Of a DNA stretch of 64,000 bases, positions 1 to 8,708 are shown piece after piece (positions within the stretch are counted from its first letter, which is position 1; every line of letters begins with the position of its first letter). The position numbers were made by a program, and so were the translations under genes. The DNA is from JBPOFM01 sp041391925 (lineage in GTDB: Bacteria; Bacteroidota; Bacteroidia; Flavobacteriales; Flavobacteriaceae), in assembly GCA_041391925.1 (NCBI GenBank), contig JAWKNA010000010.1:1-64000 (forward strand), given 5' to 3'. The notes beneath the pieces are model-generated. The model was not told the DNA's origin and searched no databases. It saw only the letters and a list, made by a program, of their open reading frames with translations.

Positions 1-1325
1 CCAAGTTGAAAGAAGTTGCAGGTTTTGGAAATTCACCGGTTGTTGCTTATGATGGAGTAGGAGCTTACTTTTTAGACCGGATTTCAGATGGTGTTTGGCG
101 GTTGGAGGTGCAGCCAGATGCCGTTTGGGTGGACAATCCATTCGGAAGAAATAGTTTTGATAAAACAGTTGGTGTCATCAAATGGGAAACACATCAAATG
201 ACCATCAATCTCCAGAATTTGGGAACTGATTTTGCGATTGAAACCATTAATGATGATAATGCCTTCGAAACCAAAACGAGTGGAAAATCCTTCAGCATTC
301 GACCTGGAACCTATATATTGAGCAAAGCCGGTGTCAAAAAAACTTGGAAGCCCGAAGATGGTTTTAGAACGAACAAATTGAAAGATTTTTATGCCCCGAA
401 GACGACTGTTGACAAGTCGTACTTGAAGCACGAACCCATTAGCGAAATTTCAGAAGGCTCTGCTTTGAAAATTGAAGTTCAATACGTTGCTCCCGACACG
501 CCAGAAACTATTCAAGTGGTTGGTTATTCTGGAAGAGAACGGTTTAATATCGAAATGAAAAAATCTTCAGCCTATTTATACGAAGGAATTATTCCTTCTG
601 ATAAAATTTCGGTAGGTTATCTCAATTATAACATCATTGTAAAGACTGGAGACAACTACAGAACATTTCCTGCGGATAAAGAAGGCAGACCGTTTGAATG
701 GAATTTTTATGACAGAGAAACCTATAAAGTTGCGGTTGTGCCATCTACAAACACGATTCAGTTGTTTGATGCTTTGGAAGATTCTGATTTGTTGGTAAAA
801 GAATGGCGGAACAGTTTTAAATTGGTACCTACCTCAAATCCGAAAGAAGCTGAATATCAGATGAACATCGAAAAACTGTTTGTAGTGGATGAGGAAAATC
901 TGAATTCTGAACCCATTTATGACTATACATTCAAGCATTTTGTGACGGATAGAATTGAAGGTAGAAAAGAAGATTTGTCGTCTAAAAAATATATTGTTTT
1001 CAAAGGAAGGGCTCTAAATGATAAACCTTGCAACCTTCAAATCGCGTTGGTGATGGACGATGGTACATCCTACGGAAATGTCATTGAAATCGGAACAGAA
1101 ACAGAAGATTACAGATTGGCCATTTCAGAATTGAAACCGGTTAAGACAGTAACTTTGCCAAGGCCTTATCCAAGTTTTCTGCCTTATTATTTGGAGCATA
1201 ACATCAAAGGTGATTTTGATATCAATAGAATTGAAAGTATTCAATTTTCCTTAGGTCCAGAGATTTCTCTCGAAGATTTGGAAAGCCCCCACGGTGTATC
1301 GATTATCAGTGTAAGTTTTGAGTAA
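1..1325 (+). CDS. C-terminal part of a putative secreted carbohydrate-active protein (5' truncated)
   Basis: The reading frame is open from the first bases of the window, so the start codon lies outside it and only about the last 440 residues are seen. The visible part has no signal peptide or membrane segment. It looks like a string of beta-rich modules, and the last ~80 residues resemble a jelly-roll, carbohydrate-binding-like fold. I cannot name the family. The position beside an alpha-glucan locus and the Trp/Tyr-rich beta content suggest the tail of a large secreted glycosidase or binding protein, but that is inference. It ends just before a strong hairpin, so it is not co-transcribed with the convergent amylase gene. 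Confidence 0.6.
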   Translation, partial: KLKEVAGFGNSPVVAYDGVGAYFLDRISDGVWRLEVQPDAVWVDNPFGRNSFDKTVGVIKWETHQMTINLQNLGTDFAIETINDDNAFETKTSGKSFSIRPGTYILSKAGVKKTWKPEDGFRTNKLKDFYAPKTTVDKSYLKHEPISEISEGSALKIEVQYVAPDTPETIQVVGYSGRERFNIEMKKSSAYLYEGIIPSDKISVGYLNYNIIVKTGDNYRTFPADKEGRPFEWNFYDRETYKVAVVPSTNTIQLFDALEDSDLLVKEWRNSFKLVPTSNPKEAEYQMNIEKLFVVDEENLNSEPIYDYTFKHFVTDRIEGRKEDLSSKKYIVFKGRALNDKPCNLQIALVMDDGTSYGNVIEIGTETEDYRLAISELKPVKTVTLPRPYPSFLPYYLEHNIKGDFDINRIESIQFSLGPEISLEDLESPHGVSIISVSFE

Positions 1326-1328
1326 AAC

Positions 1329-1360
1329 AAAAGCTTCCCAAATTTTGGGAAGCTTTTTTT
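1329..1360. terminator. Bidirectional rho-independent terminator
   Basis: A near-perfect palindrome with arms around AAGCTTCCC / GGGAAGCTT is followed by a run of seven T on the plus strand and flanked by A-rich sequence on the left. It lies between two convergent gene ends, at 1325 on the plus strand and 1389 on the minus strand, and so can serve both. Confidence 0.85.
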
Positions 1361-1388
1361 GAAAACATTCATTTTATATCAAGCTAGG

Positions 1389-4265
1389 CTAAAGCTTAAT
1401 CAATTTAGAAGTTAGGATTTGTCCATTTGAATTTTCAATCTTCACCAAATATAAGCTTTGGGTCAGATTAGAAATATCAAAGGAATCATTTTCGGTAAAA
1501 TTACCTTTGAATGTTTTCACTAATTTGCCTGTAATATCATAAATATTCAATTCTTGAACAGCTTTATTGATGTTGAATGAGCTGTTCACCGGATTAGGAT
1601 ATATCTTGAATTGAGTACTTAAACTTGCCTCTTCAACTCCCAATATGGAAGCTTTGTTGCCATACATTTTAAATTGACCAGCTGCAATAGGAATAGATGA
1701 ACCAGTATTTGTTACATTAATCGAAGTAGCTCCGGTTGAATCCATCAAATCATACCAAACGCCAGTATATGGAAAATTGGGTGTTACGTTTTGGGATGTG
1801 ACGTCAAAATTTGCCAAAACAACTACATTTTTAAGTTGAGATGATGGCAGTGAATTATTGAAAACATAAATTTTTGGTGTCAAAGTTCCACCAGAATTGA
1901 TGTCATAGTCTCCCTCAAATACGGCCTCTTCTTTTTTCAATTGAATCAATCTTGACCAATCACTATAGATTTTGCTTCTGTTGGCGTCAGCTAACCAGTT
2001 ATTAGTCCATTGAGGTTGTGGTTTGGTATCCAACTTGCAGTTGCCATCAGTGCCACTTTCATCATTAACAGTACCATTGTAGCAAGTATATACAGAATTG
2101 TTCATTCCCAAATCTCCAAAGTGCCAAATCATTTTTGGACCAGGGACTGGGATGGTCACAGCTCCTAGTGCTGACATTCTTCCCAATGCAATATTAAGGT
2201 TTCTAACATTGTAAGAGCTGTTGGAATTGTTGCCATAAGTCACATTTTTATACATCAAACGTTCCTCATCATGGCTTTCTGCATAACCCATCACACGAGC
2301 TCCTAGAAATGAGGGACGCGATTTGTGTCCTATACCAGCAATGTTGTTATTTGAATTATAACCCATGGTCAATTGGTTATAAGGGTCAGTCATTTTGCCC
2401 CACAGCATAACACCTTTACCTTCATTAAAGCGGTAATTGGCCCATTCTTTTTCTTCAAGTTCAGTTCCCAAATGTTCAAAAATCACATAATGATTTGCAT
2501 CCAAGGACCAAGAATAATCTGCATATGCTTTTAAAATATCAACTCTGTCTTGCTGATAGGAATTGGTACATCCATCACTTCCAGTACAGTTTTGTGTAAA
2601 ACCTTTTGTCAAATCCCATCTGAATCCATCAATTTTAAAATCTTGTATCCAATGTTTGATAACTCGTTGTACATAATATTGGGTCAAAGGTTTTTGATGG
2701 TTGAAATCTTCCCCTACACTGTAAGAATGAGTTGCAGTTTGATTAAAATAAGGGCTTTCCGAACTAGGACCACCCCATCCATCACCATCTGGGTCATTCA
2801 TCCACATGCGTACCATAGGATTTCTTCCAAAAGCGTGGTTAAGGGCCACATCCAGAATGACAGCAATGCCATTTTGATGACATAAATCGATAAATTCTTT
2901 GAGTTTATTTTCAGTCCCATAGTACTTATCCAATGCCATGTGGAAAGCCGTGTTGTAGCCCCAACTCTCATTGCCTTCGTATTCCATTATGGGCATTAAT
3001 TCTATAGCATTGACTTTTAAATTTTTGAAATAATCGATTCTGTTGATCAAGGACTGATAATTTCTATTAGCATCAAAATCACGAATTAACACTTCATAAA
3101 CTACCAAATCTTCTTTTTTAGGTTTAGTAAAATTAGTCACTTGCCAATTGTATGGAGCCTCGCCAGTTTTAAGAACTGTTACTTCCCGTTCTTGACCAGC
3201 TGGATATGCAGGAAGGTTTGGGTAAGAAATTGTCGAAATACCTGGATCGTCGAATGGTGAAAGCACCAAAGTCGAAAAAGGGTCAGCAGTTTTTACCAAT
3301 TTTGGTGAATTAGCAATAGGAGTTTGTTTGACTACCCAATATTGATAGGAATAATTCTGACCTGGAACCAATCCAGTCAACTCCAACCAAAATTTACCGG
3401 TTGATCCATCTTTTTTCATAGCATAGGTTGCATTTGGTTGCCAGTTGTTGAAACTGCCAGCAACATATACAAAATCCTTATTAGGTGCATTAAGCACTAA
3501 CGTCGCCTTTGTGTTGTCCGTAGCGTTATAATTGATACCATCAACCATTCCGGCTGGAAGCGGTGCCGTGACCGTTCCAGGGTTAACAATTGCTGAGAAA
3601 GATTTTGTGATGGTGGTTCCACCTAATGTCACTTCCAACTGGTAATTTTGATTCGAGGTAATGTTAGTATGATTGTAAGCATAATTGGAAGTACTTGGAT
3701 TGGTATTGATGGTGGTACCATTAGCTTTTAGCACATAACTTGCATTGCCACCAGAATTGTTGGCAACGATATTCAAATTGCCACCGGAAGATAGCACGGT
3801 AGAACTATTTTGTTGCGGAGTTGTCAATGTGACCTGAAAAGCGCCGACATTCAACAAAATGTCTTGACTCTTTTTATCGCCAGTACCATTCTTGGCTTTA
3901 ACCAAAAAACCAATTCTACCAATTCCTGTTCTTTGATAGAAAGTAGCTGGGACAAAAGAAATGGTATAAGTATCCGTCCCAGAATTGTAGGTTAGTCTAT
4001 TTGCTTCATTTGAAGCTGTCCAAGTACCGTTGGTTGGGCAGTCCATAATGTTTTGATTGTTCACGTCAAAGGACCAAGCCCATAGATACAATGCATTACC
4101 CGAAACTCCCCAAGTAGCTTCATTGATACTGCTACCATTGAAGGTAAGAGTAATATTGTCAGTTTCTTCAAATGAAGTTGGACTGACACTATAGGTGACT
4201 GTTTGCTGTTGTGCAAAACAAAATGTAGTTAATAAAAAAGTAATTAATAAAGTAAAATTTTTCAT
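1389..4265 (-). CDS. Secreted GH13 alpha-amylase with T9SS sorting domain
   Basis: A 958-residue extracellular starch-degrading enzyme. A cleavable signal peptide ends in CFAQQ. Beta-rich N-terminal domains follow, including a CBM48-like E-set module with the motif VAGSFNNWQP near residue 270. The GH13 barrel then shows the expected catalytic trio: nucleophile D551 in GFRWDL, acid E597 in FEHLGTE, and D666 in ESHDEE. The last ~75 residues, starting at FKIYPNPV, are a typical type A T9SS sorting domain, so the protein should cross the outer membrane by type IX secretion and be anchored or released at the surface. It is the last gene of the susC-led run but is separated from the previous gene by a terminator, so it may be expressed at a lower level or independently. 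Confidence 0.93.
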   Translation of the reverse strand: MKNFTLLITFLLTTFCFAQQQTVTYSVSPTSFEETDNITLTFNGSSINEATWGVSGNALYLWAWSFDVNNQNIMDCPTNGTWTASNEANRLTYNSGTDTYTISFVPATFYQRTGIGRIGFLVKAKNGTGDKKSQDILLNVGAFQVTLTTPQQNSSTVLSSGGNLNIVANNSGGNASYVLKANGTTINTNPSTSNYAYNHTNITSNQNYQLEVTLGGTTITKSFSAIVNPGTVTAPLPAGMVDGINYNATDNTKATLVLNAPNKDFVYVAGSFNNWQPNATYAMKKDGSTGKFWLELTGLVPGQNYSYQYWVVKQTPIANSPKLVKTADPFSTLVLSPFDDPGISTISYPNLPAYPAGQEREVTVLKTGEAPYNWQVTNFTKPKKEDLVVYEVLIRDFDANRNYQSLINRIDYFKNLKVNAIELMPIMEYEGNESWGYNTAFHMALDKYYGTENKLKEFIDLCHQNGIAVILDVALNHAFGRNPMVRMWMNDPDGDGWGGPSSESPYFNQTATHSYSVGEDFNHQKPLTQYYVQRVIKHWIQDFKIDGFRWDLTKGFTQNCTGSDGCTNSYQQDRVDILKAYADYSWSLDANHYVIFEHLGTELEEKEWANYRFNEGKGVMLWGKMTDPYNQLTMGYNSNNNIAGIGHKSRPSFLGARVMGYAESHDEERLMYKNVTYGNNSNSSYNVRNLNIALGRMSALGAVTIPVPGPKMIWHFGDLGMNNSVYTCYNGTVNDESGTDGNCKLDTKPQPQWTNNWLADANRSKIYSDWSRLIQLKKEEAVFEGDYDINSGGTLTPKIYVFNNSLPSSQLKNVVVLANFDVTSQNVTPNFPYTGVWYDLMDSTGATSINVTNTGSSIPIAAGQFKMYGNKASILGVEEASLSTQFKIYPNPVNSSFNINKAVQELNIYDITGKLVKTFKGNFTENDSFDISNLTQSLYLVKIENSNGQILTSKLIKL

Positions 4266-4283
4266 AGCTTATTTTTTAAATTC

Positions 4284-4313
4284 AAAAAAGGGCTGACTTT
4301 AAAGTCAGCCCTT
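4284..4313 (-). terminator. Rho-independent terminator after the SusE/F gene
   Basis: Read on the minus strand, the arms AAGGGCTGACTTT / AAAGTCAGCCCTT form a long perfect stem followed by a T run. It lies 20 bases after the stop of the 4333-5976 gene and 19 bases before the amylase start, so it should reduce read-through into the amylase gene. Confidence 0.85.
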
Positions 4314-4332
4314 ATGAAAAGTCATATGTCTA

Positions 4333-5152
4333 TTATTGAACTTGATTCAATTGATAGGTGTTATTTGAAAGGTCTATTCGCACTCTATAGAGGCCAGCGC
4401 TTACGGCAATATTACTTCCGTTAATACTCAATGCTCCTCCAGTTCCGCCATAATTGGTAGTCCAATCATTGTTGACTCGGAATTTGATTTCGCCATCAAT
4501 TAAAGTTACAATATCACCAACCCAAATATCAGGATTTGCTTCCGTCAAAGAAAAATCTGGACCGGCACCACCCCAATCATTGTACCCTGAACCAACAACA
4601 CCCAAAATGTCGTCAGTTACAATTGTGTAAGTATTATTGTTCAAGTCAACTGTAATTGTATAATAACCTGCTGATGATGCTATGTTGGCACCGTTCAAAC
4701 TTAAGGAACCACCAGATCCGCCATAATTGGTTCCCCAGTCATTGTTAACTCTGAATTTAATTTCACCATCTAAAAGTTGAACTCCAACTTTGAAAGTATC
4801 AGTCGTGTAATCATAATAGAATTTAGCATCAGGACCAGCACTTCCCCAATCATTATAACCTGAACCCACTACGCCTAAAGACCATTGCTCCATTGTATAG
4901 GTATTGTCGTTAAAATTGATAGTAATCTTATAAGTGCCTGCCGTTACAGGAATGTTTGCACCATTTGGTTCCAAAGTTCCGTTTGCACCATCGTCACCTA
5001 AATTGTTGCCCCAGTCATTGTTTTCTCTGAATTTGATTTCACCAGTCACAAGGGTAACATAGGCAACAACGACATTAGGTTGTTGGGTGGTGTAAAATTG
5101 TCCATCGGCAAAAGCACCCCAGTTGTTATATCCTGAACCTACAACACCCCAA
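4333..5152 (-). repeat. Three tandem ~270-bp repeats encoding starch-binding modules
   Basis: Three in-frame copies begin near 5150, 4877 and 4609 (reading leftwards). The aligned motifs GSGYNDWG and FRVNNDW recur in each copy. Copies 2 and 3 are closest to each other and copy 1 is the most diverged. Confidence 0.85.
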
Positions 5153-5976
5153 GTGGATAGACCTGCACTGGTTGAATAAGGTGTAACACTTATTGTAATA
5201 CTATCCGAATACCTTTCGATATTTCCTGAAGCTGTAACAATCGTAGCTTTAATTCTAACGTCTAAACTTCCTACTTCCTCTGGTGCCAAGCCAGCTGCTG
5301 CTGCTGCAGAATTCAAGTCTGAATGGGTCACAGCAAGACTTGTAGCATCTGAAGTAGTGCCAAGGCTCACAACGGAAGCAAAATCTGTACCTGCCAATGA
5401 GGCTTCTACGTCATAGTTAACACTTACTAGAGTATTGGTCGGATCTGCATTGAAATCAGGGTCTTCCCATTCAACCGTTACTGCATTATCATCTGGTGTA
5501 GCATCAGAAAGCACTATGGAAAAACCACTATTAGGACCAGTAATTACTGGTGGTGTTTCTGGATAGGAATTAACGCTAAAAACTACACTGTTACTAACCA
5601 TACTTCCTGCCAAAACCCTCATAAAAACAGAAGTGTTTTCATAGGCATTGATGCCAGCACTGATAAGAGCATTATTAAAGTTGGCAACAGACATTGTAAA
5701 TGTATTGGTGCTGGAAGACCCTAATGCTACTGGGGCTGTAAAATCCCCATCGGTGGCCATCTCAACATTATAGTTGCTTGAGTTGGTCACATTATCGGTC
5801 CAAGTCAATGTAAAAGCAGGGTTGTCAGGGAAAGCAAAGTTCAAATTGATGTTGCTTGCTTCTGGTGCCAATAGTGTAAAATCCTGTGGACTTGTTACAG
5901 TGAGATCTTCCTCGCTGCAACCCACCACAAATAGTAATGCTATAATGACACTTAATCTTGATATTAAAAATTTCAT
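4333..5976 (-). CDS. SusE/SusF-type outer-membrane starch-binding lipoprotein with three tandem C-terminal modules
   Basis: A 547-residue lipoprotein whose signal peptide ends in a VVGC lipobox. The residues after the Cys (SEED) are acidic, as is usual for Bacteroidota lipoproteins exported to the cell surface. Residues ~30-270 hold two SusE-like immunoglobulin-fold domains (LTWTDN and VEWEDPD strands). Three copies of a ~90-residue module follow, each opening with GVVGSGYN(N/D)WG and containing IKFR(E/V)NNDW. These correspond to the starch-binding modules of SusE/SusF. It starts 4 bases after the preceding lipoprotein gene and is co-transcribed with susCD. It probably holds starch at the surface for the amylases. 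Confidence 0.9.
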   Translation of the reverse strand: MKFLISRLSVIIALLFVVGCSEEDLTVTSPQDFTLLAPEASNINLNFAFPDNPAFTLTWTDNVTNSSNYNVEMATDGDFTAPVALGSSSTNTFTMSVANFNNALISAGINAYENTSVFMRVLAGSMVSNSVVFSVNSYPETPPVITGPNSGFSIVLSDATPDDNAVTVEWEDPDFNADPTNTLVSVNYDVEASLAGTDFASVVSLGTTSDATSLAVTHSDLNSAAAAAGLAPEEVGSLDVRIKATIVTASGNIERYSDSITISVTPYSTSAGLSTWGVVGSGYNNWGAFADGQFYTTQQPNVVVAYVTLVTGEIKFRENNDWGNNLGDDGANGTLEPNGANIPVTAGTYKITINFNDNTYTMEQWSLGVVGSGYNDWGSAGPDAKFYYDYTTDTFKVGVQLLDGEIKFRVNNDWGTNYGGSGGSLSLNGANIASSAGYYTITVDLNNNTYTIVTDDILGVVGSGYNDWGGAGPDFSLTEANPDIWVGDIVTLIDGEIKFRVNNDWTTNYGGTGGALSINGSNIAVSAGLYRVRIDLSNNTYQLNQVQ

Positions 5977-5980
5977 AATC

Positions 5981-7081
5981 TTATAGATTTAAAGGAATTA
6001 GGATATAATCGCCAGTAAGGTCATTGAACCAAACCTCATAATCATCTTCTACAATGACTGTTATAGCTCCACCTCCTGGAGTTGTCTGACCGGAGAATTG
6101 TGTGTCACTTCCCCATACGTCGCTGTTATTTGCTACAAACTGAAGGTCTCCGGGAACTAAATGTATGGTTGTAGAATACCAAATGTGAGGGTCAAATACA
6201 CTGCCACCTACCCCATATTTTTGAAGCGCTGTTTCTGAACCTCCGCTGGGAGTTGCAGATCCAGTAATTCCAACTGATGTTAAAGTAGGAGATGAACCCA
6301 CATCAAATGGCTCGACAGTGAACTGTAAATTAGATGTATTTGCTGTAAAAGTATAATATCCACCTGCCGAAATATCATCTATAGGTGAAGGGTCTGGATC
6401 GTCTTCGGTCGGTCTATAAGCCAACACTCCAGAATTTTCTCCATACTGAGGCGCCCAAGCACCTCGAGTTTCAAGAAGTTTGAATTGATCACCGTTAAAA
6501 TATCCGGTATATGTATAGACATTCGCATCTGTAGCACTTCTAAATAAAGCTGCATTATTATTGTTGTTATTCCATCCAGAAGCGCAACCAGGCCCTACGA
6601 AATAAAAATCTTTAAATGGGTAATTGTAATAGGACCGTACCATCAATGTTACAGTATTGGAAACGCTTGGTAAACTGTTTTGTGATCCAATTGAAGATTT
6701 AACCCTTACATATAAAGGGCTAAACTCAAAAGGAGCCAATCCTGCATTGGAGGCAGAGGCATTCAATTGTGATGTAGTCCAAGAAAATGCCGTATCAGAT
6801 GAATTTCCTGCAATAAACGGATTTGTAAATGCTTCATCGGAAGATACTTCAATTGTATAATTGATGGCTGTTTGTACCCCATAATTGGCATCGCTCCATC
6901 TTAATGTAACAGCAGGATTATTAGGGTTTGTGTCGTCAAGATCAACAGTACTGATATCTGCTTCGACAAGAATTGAATCGCTTACATTGGTAGCGGTTAA
7001 TTCATCTCCTGATTTTTCACAGGATGTAAAACAAATAATAGCAAAACTGATTAGACCTACTATTTTATTAATGTTTCTCAT
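5981..7081 (-). CDS. SusE-like outer-membrane starch-binding lipoprotein
   Basis: A 366-residue lipoprotein with a signal peptide ending in CFTSC, then an acidic stretch consistent with surface export. Residues ~30-150 are a SusE N-terminal domain (VTLRWSDANYG, LYVRVKSSIG). The rest forms two beta-rich binding modules with aromatic motifs such as GCASGWNNN and WAPQYG. It lies 11 bases after susD and 4 bases before the second SusE/F gene, so it is in the same operon. Its role should be glucan binding at the cell surface. The family is clear, but ligand preference cannot be read from sequence. Confidence 0.9.
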   Translation of the reverse strand: MRNINKIVGLISFAIICFTSCEKSGDELTATNVSDSILVEADISTVDLDDTNPNNPAVTLRWSDANYGVQTAINYTIEVSSDEAFTNPFIAGNSSDTAFSWTTSQLNASASNAGLAPFEFSPLYVRVKSSIGSQNSLPSVSNTVTLMVRSYYNYPFKDFYFVGPGCASGWNNNNNNAALFRSATDANVYTYTGYFNGDQFKLLETRGAWAPQYGENSGVLAYRPTEDDPDPSPIDDISAGGYYTFTANTSNLQFTVEPFDVGSSPTLTSVGITGSATPSGGSETALQKYGVGGSVFDPHIWYSTTIHLVPGDLQFVANNSDVWGSDTQFSGQTTPGGGAITVIVEDDYEVWFNDLTGDYILIPLNL

Positions 7082-7092
7082 GATTATATTTT

Positions 7093-8679
7093 TTAATACC
7101 CTGGGTTTTGTTGTAAATTAGGATTTGCACTTAAGTCGGATGTTGGTAAAGGGAAAAGGTCTCTAAACGAAGCGGTAGTTGTACCACTTGGCACATTTCC
7201 TTTCCATGGCCATACACCATTGGAAGTAAACTGATTGAATCTGACAAGATCTGTTCTTCTGTGACATTCCCAGTGTAATTCGCGAGCTCTTTCGTTGAGG
7301 ATAAAATCCAATGTAAGATTTCCGGCTGAAATGTTTGCAGAGGAGTTGCCATAGGCACGTTCTCTCAATTGGTTGATATAGCCAACAGCAGTGTTAATGT
7401 CTCCACCACCACCTCGAAGATTAGCTTCGGCATACATAAGATATGCATCTGCTAAACGGAACATAGGAAAATCTGTATCAGGGAAATCACCTGAAGGATC
7501 GGAACCAGGATTTCCGTTTCTGTCCACATTTTTAAATTTCGCTACCGCATAACCATCTTGAAAATTTGAAACATCATTGATTTCAAGCGATTGGCCTTGT
7601 GTGAAAAATTGTTCACGCATATCGGATGAGTTGGCCATTCCAGGAAACTTTTCAACAAACGTACTGGTGGTTCTAACACCAGCCCAACCACCATTGATTC
7701 CAAAGGCAGCAGGCGACATATCTCCACCTACAGGAGCATGCACCATAAAGGTCATACCTCCATAAGCTTGCGTATAAAGCCCATCAAAGGCTATTGGAAA
7801 AATGATTTCATTGGATTGGTCATTATCGGCCAAAAATAAGTTGCCATAAACAGGTTCAAGAGTGTAGTTTGAATTGATGACTTTCTCCACTTGTAACCTT
7901 GCATCATTATATCTGTTTGTGCCTACATACACTTCGGCGTTGAGATACAGTTTGGCTAACAACATCCATGCCGCAGCTTTATCGGCACGTGCATATTCAT
8001 TTTGGCGTGCACCAACAAGATCTCCATCAATGGCCAATAATTCCGACTCAATGTAGTCAAAAATCTGTTGAGCTGAACCTTGCGGTGGCAATGTAGCACC
8101 CACTGGATCTGCATCCGTTGCGAATGGGAAAGTCCTCCACATATCCAAAGCATGGTAATAACTCAAGGCTCTCATGAAACGCGCTTCAGCTCTGTACGTC
8201 TGAATTTCTGCCCTTAAATCTGCATCCACACCTCTAGAATCTAATTTGTCATCAGTGGTTTGTCTAATAAATTCATTACAAAGACTTATTTGATAAGCCA
8301 CCCTCGAATACATAGTACCGATGAATTCGTTACCTGCAGTCCAGTTTTGATAGTGTAGGTCCTTAATCGTACCATCATTCCATCCTATCAATGCTTCATC
8401 GGTAGTTAATTCTGTGAGGTACCAATAGAGGCGCAAATAGTTGGAGAAACCTTCATCCAAACCAGCAATATCAGGGTTGCCTGCTGGACCTTGTTGGCCA
8501 CTTACGGCAATTCCGGCATAGATTTTTGCCAAAAACGATCTGTAGGCTGCCGGATCTTCAAAGACGCTGTCAGCGGTTGCCTGATTGATTGGTTTTAAGT
8601 CATCAATTTCTTTGGTACAAGAAACAATGGCCATAAGACCTAAAGCAAGCAATGCTGTTTTTCTAATTTTGTTTAACAT
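7093..8679 (-). CDS. susD: SusD/RagB-family starch-binding lipoprotein
   Basis: A 528-residue lipoprotein with a lipobox near residue 21 (MAIVSC). It forms the lid of the SusC transporter and captures oligosaccharide at the cell surface. Typical SusD features are visible: an N-terminal helical TPR-like region with RAEARFMRALSYYHALDMW near residue 170, the MLLAKLYLNAEVY helix, FPMFRLADAYLMYAEA near residue 400, and the C-terminal NERARELHWECHRRTDLVRF segment. The length is normal for the family. It starts 29 bases after susC and is followed closely by the SusE-like genes. Confidence 0.95.
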   Translation of the reverse strand: MLNKIRKTALLALGLMAIVSCTKEIDDLKPINQATADSVFEDPAAYRSFLAKIYAGIAVSGQQGPAGNPDIAGLDEGFSNYLRLYWYLTELTTDEALIGWNDGTIKDLHYQNWTAGNEFIGTMYSRVAYQISLCNEFIRQTTDDKLDSRGVDADLRAEIQTYRAEARFMRALSYYHALDMWRTFPFATDADPVGATLPPQGSAQQIFDYIESELLAIDGDLVGARQNEYARADKAAAWMLLAKLYLNAEVYVGTNRYNDARLQVEKVINSNYTLEPVYGNLFLADNDQSNEIIFPIAFDGLYTQAYGGMTFMVHAPVGGDMSPAAFGINGGWAGVRTTSTFVEKFPGMANSSDMREQFFTQGQSLEINDVSNFQDGYAVAKFKNVDRNGNPGSDPSGDFPDTDFPMFRLADAYLMYAEANLRGGGGDINTAVGYINQLRERAYGNSSANISAGNLTLDFILNERARELHWECHRRTDLVRFNQFTSNGVWPWKGNVPSGTTTASFRDLFPLPTSDLSANPNLQQNPGY

Positions 8680-8708
8680 AACTTCTTTCTTTTAATAGTT
8701 CTTTTTTT

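Noticed and set aside
4333..5152. Tandem repeats considered as a CRISPR array
   Set aside because: The period is about 270 bases and the repeats encode homologous protein modules in one frame.
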